Shown here piece after piece: positions 18,773-26,971 of a stretch of 64,000 nt of DNA. Position 1 is the first letter of the stretch; each line of letters starts with the position of its first letter. Made by a program: the position numbers and the translations under genes. This DNA is from Streptomyces avicenniae (lineage in GTDB: Bacteria > Actinomycetota > Actinomycetes > Streptomycetales > Streptomycetaceae). Location of the stretch: NCBI RefSeq assembly GCF_000719135.1, contig NZ_JOEK01000002.1, positions 496,001 to 560,000 of the forward strand. Direction: 5' to 3'. The notes below the pieces were generated by a model, which had not been told where the DNA came from, did not search any database, and was given only the letters and a program-made list of their open reading frames with translations.

Positions 18773-19173
18773 CGCCGTTGGTCAGGTATGTCTTCCCTGC
18801 CTACGCCTGCGAGTTCTCCGGATACGAAACGTTTGAGGAGTCGATCACGCGCTACCGCATACTGCGGGCAGCCCAGTGGGAACGCCGTCCCGTGCCCTTC
18901 CTGAAGATGCAATACGCGAATACCAGAACACAGGGTCGCAGCACGAACGCAGGGCGAGTCTTCGCACGGGTGGACGTCCTCGACAACGAACTGCGTCTCA
19001 TGGCCGACGCCCCCGGCAGCTTCGTGGAATTCGAGAACCGTCACAGCCACGTCTGGCGCGTCGAATGGCACGGCGCCTGGTACCTCGCCGAGTGGGACAC
19101 CCAGGACGGGGCACCCCGGGAGATCGGTTTCGATGACCTCCTCACCTTTGCTGACGCCCGCCTGCACGACTGA
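18643..19173 (+). CDS. Hypothetical protein in toxin/immunity island
   Basis: This 176-residue protein starts at ATG 18643, directly after a purine-rich GGAGGAGGAGAGGAGGAG run that is an unusually strong ribosome-binding region. It has plausible soluble composition with many aromatic residues; the C-terminal half (FVEFENRHSHVWRVEWHGAW, then LAEWDTQDGAPREIGFDDLL) reads like a compact beta-rich domain. It overlaps the previous ORF by 130 bases in a different frame. There is no signal peptide or membrane segment. It may be an immunity-type protein, inferred from its neighbours only. Confidence 0.6.
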   Translation: MSARNRHLGSAEGFTAPDGTPFDTVAAAAPAVHRFYHVELPELTPLVRYVFPAYACEFSGYETFEESITRYRILRAAQWERRPVPFLKMQYANTRTQGRSTNAGRVFARVDVLDNELRLMADAPGSFVEFENRHSHVWRVEWHGAWYLAEWDTQDGAPREIGFDDLLTFADARLHD

Positions 19174-19369
19174 GACCGACCACCGGCGGGAGCACCCTGG
19201 GAGCGGGACATCGAGGCAGGCAAAGCCGGCCAACCTGCTGTGGCGGCCCAGGGGTGGAGGCCTTGAGCGCCTCCACCCCAGAGGGTTCACGATCGAGATC
19301 CGGTCTCGTGATTGCCTATACGGCACGCCTGGCGCCTCATCAGGCAATGTCCGCTCTGTCGCGAGGCAG

Positions 19370-19735
19370 TCAGTTGGTCGGCCCCGGTGCCCTGAGCCTT
19401 CCCGGGGAGACGTCCGCGCCATTGAGGGCGTTGACGAGGCGGAGCGCCTGTTCCGCGATCACCAGATCCTGCGGAACGTCGGGGACCGGGGCGCCGACGT
19501 CCCGCAGGAATATGGCATTTCGGCCCCAGGAGCAGAACACCGTACCTTCACCGGATTCGATCAGCGACCGGGCGCCATGTCCGCTGTGCTGAGCTGCTTC
19601 GTCGAGTGTCACGATGTCCGGCAGGGTGACGCCGACAGCGCGGAGCCCGTCGATGAGCCGAATGCGGCGTACGGCATGGGCAACGGCGTCCAGAAGGGGC
19701 GGAGCCTCAACGTCGCAGACCAGCTCCCGCAGCAT
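19370..19735 (-). CDS. Hypothetical protein
   Basis: This 121-residue minus-strand frame has convincing codon use, with G/C at most third positions. Its sequence (LRELVCDVEAPPLLDAVAHA, later TVFCSWGRNAIFLRDVG) looks like a soluble protein. An in-frame stop lies just upstream of the ATG at 19735 and no clear ribosome-binding site is visible, so it may be the 3' part of a decayed gene. I do not recognise the family. It is isolated between plus-strand genes of the island. Confidence 0.45.
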   Translation of the reverse strand: MLRELVCDVEAPPLLDAVAHAVRRIRLIDGLRAVGVTLPDIVTLDEAAQHSGHGARSLIESGEGTVFCSWGRNAIFLRDVGAPVPDVPQDLVIAEQALRLVNALNGADVSPGRLRAPGPTN

Positions 19736-19790
19736 GGCTGAGTCGGCGGGCTACGGGCGAGCGTCGGGATTCTCCGGGGCGAGCGTGTGA

Positions 19791-20339
19791 GAGATCACCC
19801 CCGCCGGGCTCACCGACCTCGCCGTCTGGCGATACGGCTCATATGCCTACGACACCGCCCTGCGCCTGCTCTCCACGCCCTCAGTCCTGGTTGACCGCGG
19901 CGCCCCGGGCGTGCCCGCGCCCCTGGACGGCTCGGTCGAGGAGTCACTCCTCGCCACCGGCTTCGACCACCCGGACATCGTGTCATTCGGCGTACGGGGA
20001 GTCTCCGCCGCCTACGCCGGATGGTCCGGCGTCGCCTATGCCTCCCACTCACGCGAGCGCAGCCTCTCCATCGACGAGTTGGTCAGCTGCGAACTGACCG
20101 TGCAAGCGCTGCGGTGCTTCACCCGCCAGATACAGCAGATGATCGAGGACGGCCAGGACCCCTCCGTGCCCGAGCGGCACGGCTGGCGTTTCCTGCGCGC
20201 CGCCTACTCCCGGCTCACCACCGCCCGTGCCCAGGAGACCGCGCAGCACGTCCTGATGCGGGAGGCCATCTTGAAGACCAGCGGGCTGGCTGAACGGCTG
20301 CGCGCCGGGCAGGACGCTTCACATGAGGGCTTCGGCTGA
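19791..20339 (+). pseudogene. 5'-broken hypothetical gene next to isochorismatase
   Basis: Protein-like sequence (ITPAGLTDLAVWRYGSYAYD, then TALRLLSTPSVLVDRG) starts right after an in-frame TGA at 19788 and has no usable start until a GTG at 19911. The downstream part (GVSAAYAGWSGVAYASHSRE, then DELVSCELTVQALRCFTRQI) continues to 20339 with good codon use. The real N-terminus has therefore been lost or separated by a stop codon. A 142-residue product from GTG 19911 is the alternative. The isochorismatase gene follows after 25 bases, which suggests one former operon. Family not recognised. Confidence 0.5.
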
Positions 20340-20364
20340 GAAGACGGGTCAGGAGAGACAGCGG

Positions 20365-20934
20365 ATGGAGATCGCCGGCGCAGCGTTGCTCGTGATCGAC
20401 ATGCGGAACGGCTTCGTGAACCATCACAGCCGCCATGCCGTGCACCCAGTCTCCGACCTGGTCGCCCAGTGGTCCGCCGCCGGTCGGCCTGTGGTCTTCA
20501 CCCGGTACTTCAACTATGCGGACAGTCCCTACGAGCGCTTCTTCCAGTGGCGCCGACTCCAGGAACCGCCCGAGACCGACATCGTTCCCGAGCTCGCAGA
20601 AGCAGCCACCCGCGCACATGCGATTGTTGACAAGACCGGGTACACGCTCTTCATCGCCGAGGCCAGGGAACTGATCCGCCGGGCCGGCTGGACCGACCTC
20701 GTCTTCTGCGGGATTGCGACGGAGAGCTGTGTCCTGAAGTCCGCGGCCGACGCCTTCGAGCACGCCCACGCGCCCTGGATCGTCACGGACGCCTGTGCCG
20801 GCGACGCCGGCCCAGATGTCCACGACGCCGGCCTTCTCGTCGCTCGCCGCTTGGTCGGAGTCGGCCGACTCGTCGCCATGGACCACGTGATAGGCCAACT
20901 CACTGCTCACTCCGGAGCCCCGGTGCCGGAATAG
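20365..20934 (+). CDS. Isochorismatase-family cysteine hydrolase
   Basis: The 189-residue length is typical of the family. The catalytic triad can be placed: Asp in LLVIDMRNGF near residue 12, Lys in AIVDKTGYTLF near residue 92, and Cys in CGIATESCVLKSAADAFE near residue 124. The cis-peptide segment before the Cys (GIATESC) is conserved. Members hydrolyse isochorismate, nicotinamide or related amides; the substrate cannot be told here. The ATG at 20365 follows AGGAGAGACAGCGG. It is followed after four bases by a truncated FAD-enzyme gene, so a small catabolic or tailoring operon has probably been broken. Confidence 0.85.
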   Translation: MEIAGAALLVIDMRNGFVNHHSRHAVHPVSDLVAQWSAAGRPVVFTRYFNYADSPYERFFQWRRLQEPPETDIVPELAEAATRAHAIVDKTGYTLFIAEARELIRRAGWTDLVFCGIATESCVLKSAADAFEHAHAPWIVTDACAGDAGPDVHDAGLLVARRLVGVGRLVAMDHVIGQLTAHSGAPVPE

Positions 20935-20938
20935 CACC

Positions 20939-21244
20939 ATGGCCGGCACACCGCCCCGCACCGGTTCACCCGCCGCCCACGACACAGACCTGATCATCAT
21001 CGGCGGCGGCCCGGCCGGCTGCGCCGCCGCCCGAATGGCCGCCGGTGTCGGCACTTGCTCGATCCTGGTCGAGGTCGTGCAGCAGTTCCATGCGGGGGCC
21101 GGTCCACTGGCCGTCGCCGTCGAAGTGGTGCAGGATCACGGTCTCCTCGTCCATGACCCAGCCGTCGAGCGCCGGGAGCCGGAGACCACGCGCGCGCGAG
21201 CGTGGCAGCCGGCGGACGTCCTCACCGGCCGCCACGTTCCGTGA
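20939..21244 (+). pseudogene. Truncated FAD-dependent oxidoreductase N-terminus
   Basis: After ATG 20939 the protein reads MAGTPPRTGSPAAHDTDLII then IGGGPAGCAAARMAAG, an unmistakable FAD-binding Rossmann start (GGGPAGCAA). From about 21055 onward the frame runs over sequence that belongs, on the other strand, to a DUF6879-like gene, so only about 40 residues of the enzyme survive. It begins four bases after the isochorismatase stop, as expected for a former co-operonic gene. The junction near 21055 marks a deletion or rearrangement. Confidence 0.6.
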
Positions 21245-21511
21245 ACGTGCCGTCGTACTCGTAGCGGACGTAGCCGCTCAGCGGCTCGGAGACGACACGC
21301 AGCCCCGCCGCATGACCACCCCCCGGGCAGTCGTCGCGGCCACCACCTCCAGCCACGAGCGCCACCACGACCCGCGGTCCGCCGGGTCGTACCGATGGCC
21401 TTCCTGCCAGCGGACGAACTCGGGGTCGTCGCGCATGCAGCTGTCGCGCATCTCCAGGTGCAGCGCCGAGCGCCGCGCCTGGCAGAGAGCTTCACGAACC
21501 GCTGTTGCCAC
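21056..21511 (-). pseudogene. Decayed DUF6879-like gene
   Basis: On the minus strand, MATAVREALCQARRSALHLE and the following LEMRDSCMRDDPEF begin at 21511. The frame then shifts near 21303, where VVSEPLSGYVRYEYDGTF lies in a second frame, and shifts back near 21243 to NVAAGEDVRRLPRSRARGLR and ETVILHHFDGDGQWTGPRME. This order (sensor-like N-terminus, GEDVR.LPR, then V.HFDGDG) matches DUF6879 proteins of actinomycetes, which often pair with XRE regulators. The C-terminus is missing where it meets the FAD-gene fragment. Two indels and one truncation make it non-functional. Confidence 0.5.
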
Positions 21512-21548
21512 TGTTGTCCTCTACTGCCCGGGCGGACGGCCCGGCGTC

Positions 21549-22079
21549 TCAGGCGTAGGGGTTGGACGAGAAATCGGGTTGCTCGCTCGGGAAGTCATAG
21601 GGAAAGATCCGGACGCGCAACGCCCCGGTCAGCAGGTCGAGAACGAGCCCGGTCGAGTCCCGTTCCACCAGGACGCTGTCCAGTTGCCCGGCCTCGATGA
21701 TCAGAGTCGGCCAGACGTCCGGGGGTCCGGCCGGGAGCCAGAACAGCGAGTCACCGTTGTCTGTGCCTCCCCACTGAACGAGCTGTTCAGGCGCCAGGCC
21801 ATAAGGGCGGAGAATCTTCCGGATTGCGGGGATCTCCTTGTCCCTCAGCAGCGACCCCATGCTGTCGGTGGCCGCGGCGATGTCGAGGTACGGATTTTCG
21901 GCACCGGCCCCGTAGATCCACAGGAACTCGTCGAAGCAGCCGACGCCGTAGGCATCGACGAGTTCCCGGTGGCTGTCCGGGACGGCGTACCGTGTCGCCG
22001 CCTCCCCGGAACCCACAGGTCGCCGCGGGGCGGCCGGCGGCGGGCAAAGCGCGAGGAGGGCGCGCAGGCTATCTGTCAT
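21549..22079 (-). CDS. SMI1/KNR4 (SUKH) family immunity protein
   Basis: This 176-residue protein resembles SUKH-superfamily immunity proteins: YGVGCFDEFLWIYGAGAENP, with the family's G...F..FY..YG-like segment, then GSLFWL-type core (GDSLFWLPAGPPDVWPTLII) and a C-terminal half of alternating hydrophobic strands. Such proteins neutralise nuclease and deaminase toxins of the RHS class. The ATG at 22079 lies 10 bases after the stop of the RHS toxin gene on the same strand, and its GAGAG site overlaps the toxin stop region. This is the standard toxin-then-immunity order and makes it the likely cognate antidote. Confidence 0.8.
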   Translation of the reverse strand: MTDSLRALLALCPPPAAPRRPVGSGEAATRYAVPDSHRELVDAYGVGCFDEFLWIYGAGAENPYLDIAAATDSMGSLLRDKEIPAIRKILRPYGLAPEQLVQWGGTDNGDSLFWLPAGPPDVWPTLIIEAGQLDSVLVERDSTGLVLDLLTGALRVRIFPYDFPSEQPDFSSNPYA

Positions 22080-22089
22080 GAAAGCTCTC

Positions 22090-25000
22090 TCATATGCTCG
22101 GAATTCTTTCGCGGAAGGACCAGCCGAAGTCATCGACGGCTTCGATGAGGACATGACTCGGGATATCCGCCACCGCACTCGCGTACTCGGGCGTCACGCT
22201 CAGGATGACCGTATTTCCGCTGTTGCGCACATGGGCGGCGATCAGGTTCTCCACCTCCGAGATCCGCCCGCTGTTCTGGATGCTCCCCTGCGTGACCAGG
22301 TTGCGCATGTCCCTCCCGTCGCCGCCGAACTGCCTGCCGATCAGGTGGCCGCGCGTGTGGCCTATCTCCCCGCCCCCGAATCCCGGCGGCGCGTAGCGGC
22401 GGCCACGACCGGCGGAGGTTCCGATCAGTTGGTTTGCGGCGTCCTGCAACAACTGCGGGGTCACCTCCGCGTAGGCGGCGCCACGCTGCCCGTTGGGGCC
22501 GATGTCGCTGTAGTAGGGCGAGAGCCCGAGGGGGTCCATGCCCGTGTGGGGGTTGTGGACATAGGTGGCCGGGTTGGGCGCCGGGGCGAGGCCGAGGGGA
22601 TCGGGGGAGAGGTAACGCGCGGTCTCCGGGTCGTAATGGCGGAAGTAGTTGTAGTGCAGGCCGGTCTCCGCGTCGAAGTACTGGCCCGGGAACCGCAGCG
22701 GGGTGTGGGCGACCGCGTCCGCGCTCCTGGCTGTCCGGCCCCACAGGGTGGCACGCGTGCGCCAGGCGATCTCCCCGGACTCCCCGATCAGTTCAGTCGG
22801 TGTCCCGACGAGATCGGTGACGACGGCGAAGAAGCGCGAGTCGATCTCCTCTTGAGGGGCGGTGGCGGTGGTGATGCGTTCCGTCTGGGTGATCGGACGG
22901 GTCCCGTCGTGTTCCCAGGTCAGGGTCACAGCGTGCGCGTGGGACACGGAGCGGGTCGTCTGCTCGCAGAGGGTGACCCCGTCCCAGGTGAAGTCGGTCT
23001 GCTCGGTGACGGTACGGCCGTCCTCGGCGAGCCGCTGCTTGGCGGTGCGCCGCCCCAGGGGGTCGTACAGATAGCGCCAGCGGGTGCCGTCCGGGGTGAC
23101 GACCGAGGACAGCCGGTCCTCGGCGTCCCAGGTGTAGTGGCAGGCCGCGGGTTCCCGGGACGGCCGCGCCTGGTGGCGCGCCGTGCGGCGGCCCAGTGCG
23201 TCGTGTTCGTAGTGCGTGTTGCCCGCTCGGGTGACGCGGGTCCCGGCGTAGCTGCGGCGGCCGGTCGCCTCCTCGTCCCCGGGGCGGCCGGTCGGCCAGT
23301 GCGCGTTCGTCTGGTTCCCGGCCGTGTCGTAGGCATAGCGCTCGGTCCAGTTCCGGCCCTGGACCGCCGTGACACGCTTCGCCGGGTCGAGAGTGAAGCG
23401 AAGGCTGCCGGAGAGCTGATCGTCGATGCCGGTGAGGCTGCCGTCCTCGGCGTAGGTGTAGGAGCGGTGCTGCACCCGTCGTCCGTCGTACGCCGACACC
23501 GACTGGTCGGTGAGGCGGCCCAGTTCGTCCAGCTGCTGGGTCAGCGTGACGCCGCCGCCAAAGCGGCGGGTCCGTTCCCGGCCCGACCAGTCATGGGTGA
23601 AGCGCACCGTACGCCCGGAGGTGTCGAGCCGGACACGGTTTCCGGCCGCGTCGTAGGCCCATTCCGAGGTCGTTCCGCCGGGAGTGGTGCGGCCCACGGG
23701 ACGGCCCAGCGCGTCGTGGACGTATCGCAGCGTCCGGCCGTTGACGGTCTCACTGACGAGTCGGCCGTTTCCGTCCCTCTCCAGGGACAGGCTCGTGCCG
23801 GGAGCCGTCGCCTCGGCGAGGCGGCCGCGGGCGTCGTAGGCGAAGGTCGTGACCCGTCCGGCGCTGTCCTTGCTGATCATGCGGCCCATCGGGTCGTATG
23901 CGAAGCGGACTGTACCGCCCAGGGCATTGGTGCGGGCCGTCAGACGACCCGCCGCGTCGTGGACATAGGTGACGGTGCGGCCGTCGAAATCGGTCTCCGA
24001 GACGAGGTGACCGGCCAGGTCGTAGGAGTAGGACCATGTCAGGCCCAGGGGGTCGGTGACCTCGGTGAGGCGCAGGCTGGTGTCGTGCGTGAACGTGCAG
24101 CGCGCACCGTCGGGCCCGACGCGGGCGGCCGGCAGATCGAAATGGGTGTACTCGAAGCGGGACACTTCGCCGGACGGGGTAGTGTGGCTGGTGCAGTTGC
24201 CCTCGCCGTCGTAGGTCCAGCTCTCGACGGCGCCGTCCGCCGTGACCCGGCGCAGCAGTCGGCCCTCGGCCGACCACGTCAGGCGAGTGGCGTGGCCTTG
24301 GGGATCGACCAGGGCGACGATGCGGCCGAAGGCGTCGTGCTCCCACGAACTGGTCTCGCCCAGGGGATCGGACGTGCTCACGGGAAGGCCCGCGGCATTG
24401 CAGCGGACGGTCCGCCGGTTGCCCAGCGCGTCGGTCACCTCGGTCGGGCGCCCCTGCTCGTCATAGGCGTACCGCGTGGTGGCGCCGAGCGGATCGGTGA
24501 CGCTCGTGCAGTTCCCGTTGGCGTCGTACGCACGCTGTGAGATGCCCCCGTCGGGGAAGGTGACGGCGGAGAGCAGGCCCCTGTCGTCATACGCGAAGCG
24601 GGACTCGGTCCCGTCGGCGTAGGTCACCACGGCGGGCATGCCGAGCGGACTCATGGCGAAACGGGTGGTGTGCCCGAGGGGATCGGTCTCGGACAGCAGT
24701 TGATGGTGGGCGTCGTACTCGGTGCGGGTGACCTGGCCCAGGGGGTCGATCTCGGCGACGGCCTGGCAGGTGTCGTTGATCACGAACCGGGTGACGGCGC
24801 CCTCGGCGGTGGTCAGGGTCGTCAGGGCATGGCCGGGCCAGTCGGGGTCGGTCCCGTCATAGGCGAGGGTGAGGGCGACATGGCCTGCCTCGCCGCCTTC
24901 GGCGACACAGCGGTCCTGGTCGTCGTAGGTGTAGTCGTAGCGCCGATCGTTCCGGTCGGTCCAGGACGTCACCCGCAGCCGCTCGTCGTAGGTGAAACGC

Positions 25001-26691
25001 AGCGGCAGGCCGGAGGAGTTGATGTCCTCGGTCAGACAGCCGTCGGTGTAGCCGAACCTCTTGATCACCACGTCGGAACCGTCGTCGGCGGCGTGCGCCA
25101 GGGAAAGGGCGGTGATCAGGCCGTCGGCCGTGGTCAGCAGCAGGTGGTAACCGCCGGAGTGCCGGATGCCGGTGGGCATCCCGTCGGGGTCGTAGGCGAA
25201 GGTGAGGACGTGCCCGTTCCGGTCGGCCACGCGCTCGATCCTGGCGAAGCCGTCCTCGGCGGGCCGGGCGAAACTGCGGGTGTGGCCGGTGATCGGGTCG
25301 GTGACAGCGTAGCCGCCGGTGTCGAGAAGGGTCAGCGGCCAGCGTGGACCGCGCGCGGGGAGCACCGGGATCGCCACGTCCACCGGGTGCGGGTAGGTCA
25401 GCAGCAGCCCGTCCTCTGTGACGAACACCAGCCCTTCGTCGTCCACTTCGAGGCGCTGGTCGGCGGTGGAGGACCAGGTGGGGCCGAATCGCCGACCGGC
25501 CCGGTAGGTGGAGGCCAGCCGACGGGTGAAGGTCAGGGGCAGGATGCCGGGAAGTTCGACGTCGATCTGCGGAAGGTACATCTGTCCGGTGGCCAGGTCG
25601 ATCGGGTCGGTTCCGCCGGAGCGCACCGCGCCCCGGACCCGGTTGTAGGCGCCTTGAAGGCCATCCGCCACCATGTTCCGACCGCTGCGGGCCAAGCCGC
25701 GGGCGCCCTGGGCCATACCTCGCAGGCCGACGCGTCCGAGCCCCCGGATTCCGGCGGCGAGGCCGCCGAGGGTGGTGAGGCCCTTCATGCCGGGGATGCA
25801 GTCGAGTGCGGCGAACGCGACGTCCCAGAGGGTGGCTTCGCCGCGTGCGTACTTGATCAACGTGTCAGCGAGGACGATCAGTGCTGCGGCGAGGACGATG
25901 AGGGCGAGGGGTCCGCCGATGATCATGACGACGACGCCGAGGACGGCGACGATCACCTTGCAGACGTCAACGATGGTGTCCCAGTTCTCGGTGACCCAGT
26001 GGACGGCCTTCTGCCACCATTTCCGGTTCTGGATGCCCGCGTCGGAGGCTTCGTCGATGTCGCGTGCGGCCTCGCGTGCGGCTTCCTCACGCATCTCCCT
26101 TGCCTGCTGGGCGAGTTCGCGGGCGGCGTCCAGTGACTCCTGCGCGGTATCGACACGGGCCTGCGCCGCGTCACGCGCGGAGTCTGCCGCCTGGCGGTCG
26201 CGGGTGGCCGCCCGTACCTCCGCCTCGTCCGGCGGTGGGGCGTTGTCGCGTTCCCCCTCGCGCTGCAACCGGTCCGACTCGTCCCCCGCCCGCGACACCC
26301 AGTCCTGCGCATCACCCAACGAGCCCTGCGCCGACGTCAGATCGGCTTGGGCGGCTATCGCACGGTCCAGCGCACGATCCGCCTGGCCCTGCGCCGTCTG
26401 CAACCTCGGCCAGTACGTCTGCAACGCCTGCGCGCACAGATCGTACGAGTCACGCAGTTTGGTCAAGTTCCCCGGCACGCCGTCGAACTCGGAACGGAAC
26501 GCCTCCGCCGACAACCCCGCCCAGTCCTGCACCGCACGATCCGACGCCAACCCCCGCACCCGCCCCAGCGCTTCCCCCACGTCGTCCGAGAACGTCTGCA
26601 AAGCATCCGCCAGTTCACGGACCTCCTCCGGATCCCCCGGCGTCGGGTCCGACTCCATCCCGACCGGAGACCAGTCAGCAGGACGTGCCAC
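22090..26691 (-). CDS. WXG-type RHS polymorphic toxin with nuclease C-terminus
   Basis: This 1,533-residue toxin has, in order: a WXG100-like helical hairpin (about residues 1-110, with WAG in VQDWAGLSAEAF), a long charged coiled coil (about 110-225), hydrophobic helices near 245-285, a DUF6531-type start (DPIDLATGQMYLPQIDVELP near 355), about 20 YD/RHS repeats, and the RHS core end (YFDAETGLHYNYFRHYDPET, RYLSPDPLGL near 1370). The last 130 or so residues are the variable tip: GEIGHTRGHLIGRQFGGDGR, then NLVTQ and SVTPEY, which matches Endonuclease_NS_2-type DNA/RNA nucleases with RGH as the active site. The WXG head suggests type VII-dependent export for killing competitors. GTG 26691 follows GGGGG. 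An SMI1/KNR4 gene follows. Confidence 0.9.
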   Translation of the reverse strand: MARPADWSPVGMESDPTPGDPEEVRELADALQTFSDDVGEALGRVRGLASDRAVQDWAGLSAEAFRSEFDGVPGNLTKLRDSYDLCAQALQTYWPRLQTAQGQADRALDRAIAAQADLTSAQGSLGDAQDWVSRAGDESDRLQREGERDNAPPPDEAEVRAATRDRQAADSARDAAQARVDTAQESLDAARELAQQAREMREEAAREAARDIDEASDAGIQNRKWWQKAVHWVTENWDTIVDVCKVIVAVLGVVVMIIGGPLALIVLAAALIVLADTLIKYARGEATLWDVAFAALDCIPGMKGLTTLGGLAAGIRGLGRVGLRGMAQGARGLARSGRNMVADGLQGAYNRVRGAVRSGGTDPIDLATGQMYLPQIDVELPGILPLTFTRRLASTYRAGRRFGPTWSSTADQRLEVDDEGLVFVTEDGLLLTYPHPVDVAIPVLPARGPRWPLTLLDTGGYAVTDPITGHTRSFARPAEDGFARIERVADRNGHVLTFAYDPDGMPTGIRHSGGYHLLLTTADGLITALSLAHAADDGSDVVIKRFGYTDGCLTEDINSSGLPLRFTYDERLRVTSWTDRNDRRYDYTYDDQDRCVAEGGEAGHVALTLAYDGTDPDWPGHALTTLTTAEGAVTRFVINDTCQAVAEIDPLGQVTRTEYDAHHQLLSETDPLGHTTRFAMSPLGMPAVVTYADGTESRFAYDDRGLLSAVTFPDGGISQRAYDANGNCTSVTDPLGATTRYAYDEQGRPTEVTDALGNRRTVRCNAAGLPVSTSDPLGETSSWEHDAFGRIVALVDPQGHATRLTWSAEGRLLRRVTADGAVESWTYDGEGNCTSHTTPSGEVSRFEYTHFDLPAARVGPDGARCTFTHDTSLRLTEVTDPLGLTWSYSYDLAGHLVSETDFDGRTVTYVHDAAGRLTARTNALGGTVRFAYDPMGRMISKDSAGRVTTFAYDARGRLAEATAPGTSLSLERDGNGRLVSETVNGRTLRYVHDALGRPVGRTTPGGTTSEWAYDAAGNRVRLDTSGRTVRFTHDWSGRERTRRFGGGVTLTQQLDELGRLTDQSVSAYDGRRVQHRSYTYAEDGSLTGIDDQLSGSLRFTLDPAKRVTAVQGRNWTERYAYDTAGNQTNAHWPTGRPGDEEATGRRSYAGTRVTRAGNTHYEHDALGRRTARHQARPSREPAACHYTWDAEDRLSSVVTPDGTRWRYLYDPLGRRTAKQRLAEDGRTVTEQTDFTWDGVTLCEQTTRSVSHAHAVTLTWEHDGTRPITQTERITTATAPQEEIDSRFFAVVTDLVGTPTELIGESGEIAWRTRATLWGRTARSADAVAHTPLRFPGQYFDAETGLHYNYFRHYDPETARYLSPDPLGLAPAPNPATYVHNPHTGMDPLGLSPYYSDIGPNGQRGAAYAEVTPQLLQDAANQLIGTSAGRGRRYAPPGFGGGEIGHTRGHLIGRQFGGDGRDMRNLVTQGSIQNSGRISEVENLIAAHVRNSGNTVILSVTPEYASAVADIPSHVLIEAVDDFGWSFRERIPSI

Positions 26692-26971
26692 GGCTGAACC
26701 CCCATGCCCCGGGCGCCGCCCGGATAGCCCCTGTGATCTCCCGAGGCAGGACGAGATGTGACAGCTTCACGGTTCCCGGACCGACCGGTCGCAGTTCGCC
26801 GGTTCCGCGTGGCCGTCCCGGGCAACGCGGACATGGGGGCTTCCGAGTGCTGTCCCACGGATGAGCAGTCCACCGGGGTGCACCTGGCCGGGCCGCGCCG
26901 TCGGGATCGTCGCAGCCCGGCACCTCACCGACTACCCGGACAACAGGTGATCGCCGTGACCAGGCAATCAC

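Noticed and set aside
22078-24540. 820-residue plus-strand ORF
   Set aside because: Antisense to the RHS repeats; the repeated translation simply mirrors YD repeats on the other strand.
17342-26971. Integrase, tRNA or direct-repeat attachment sites flanking the island
   Set aside because: None could be found by eye at either border, so no integrative element is claimed.
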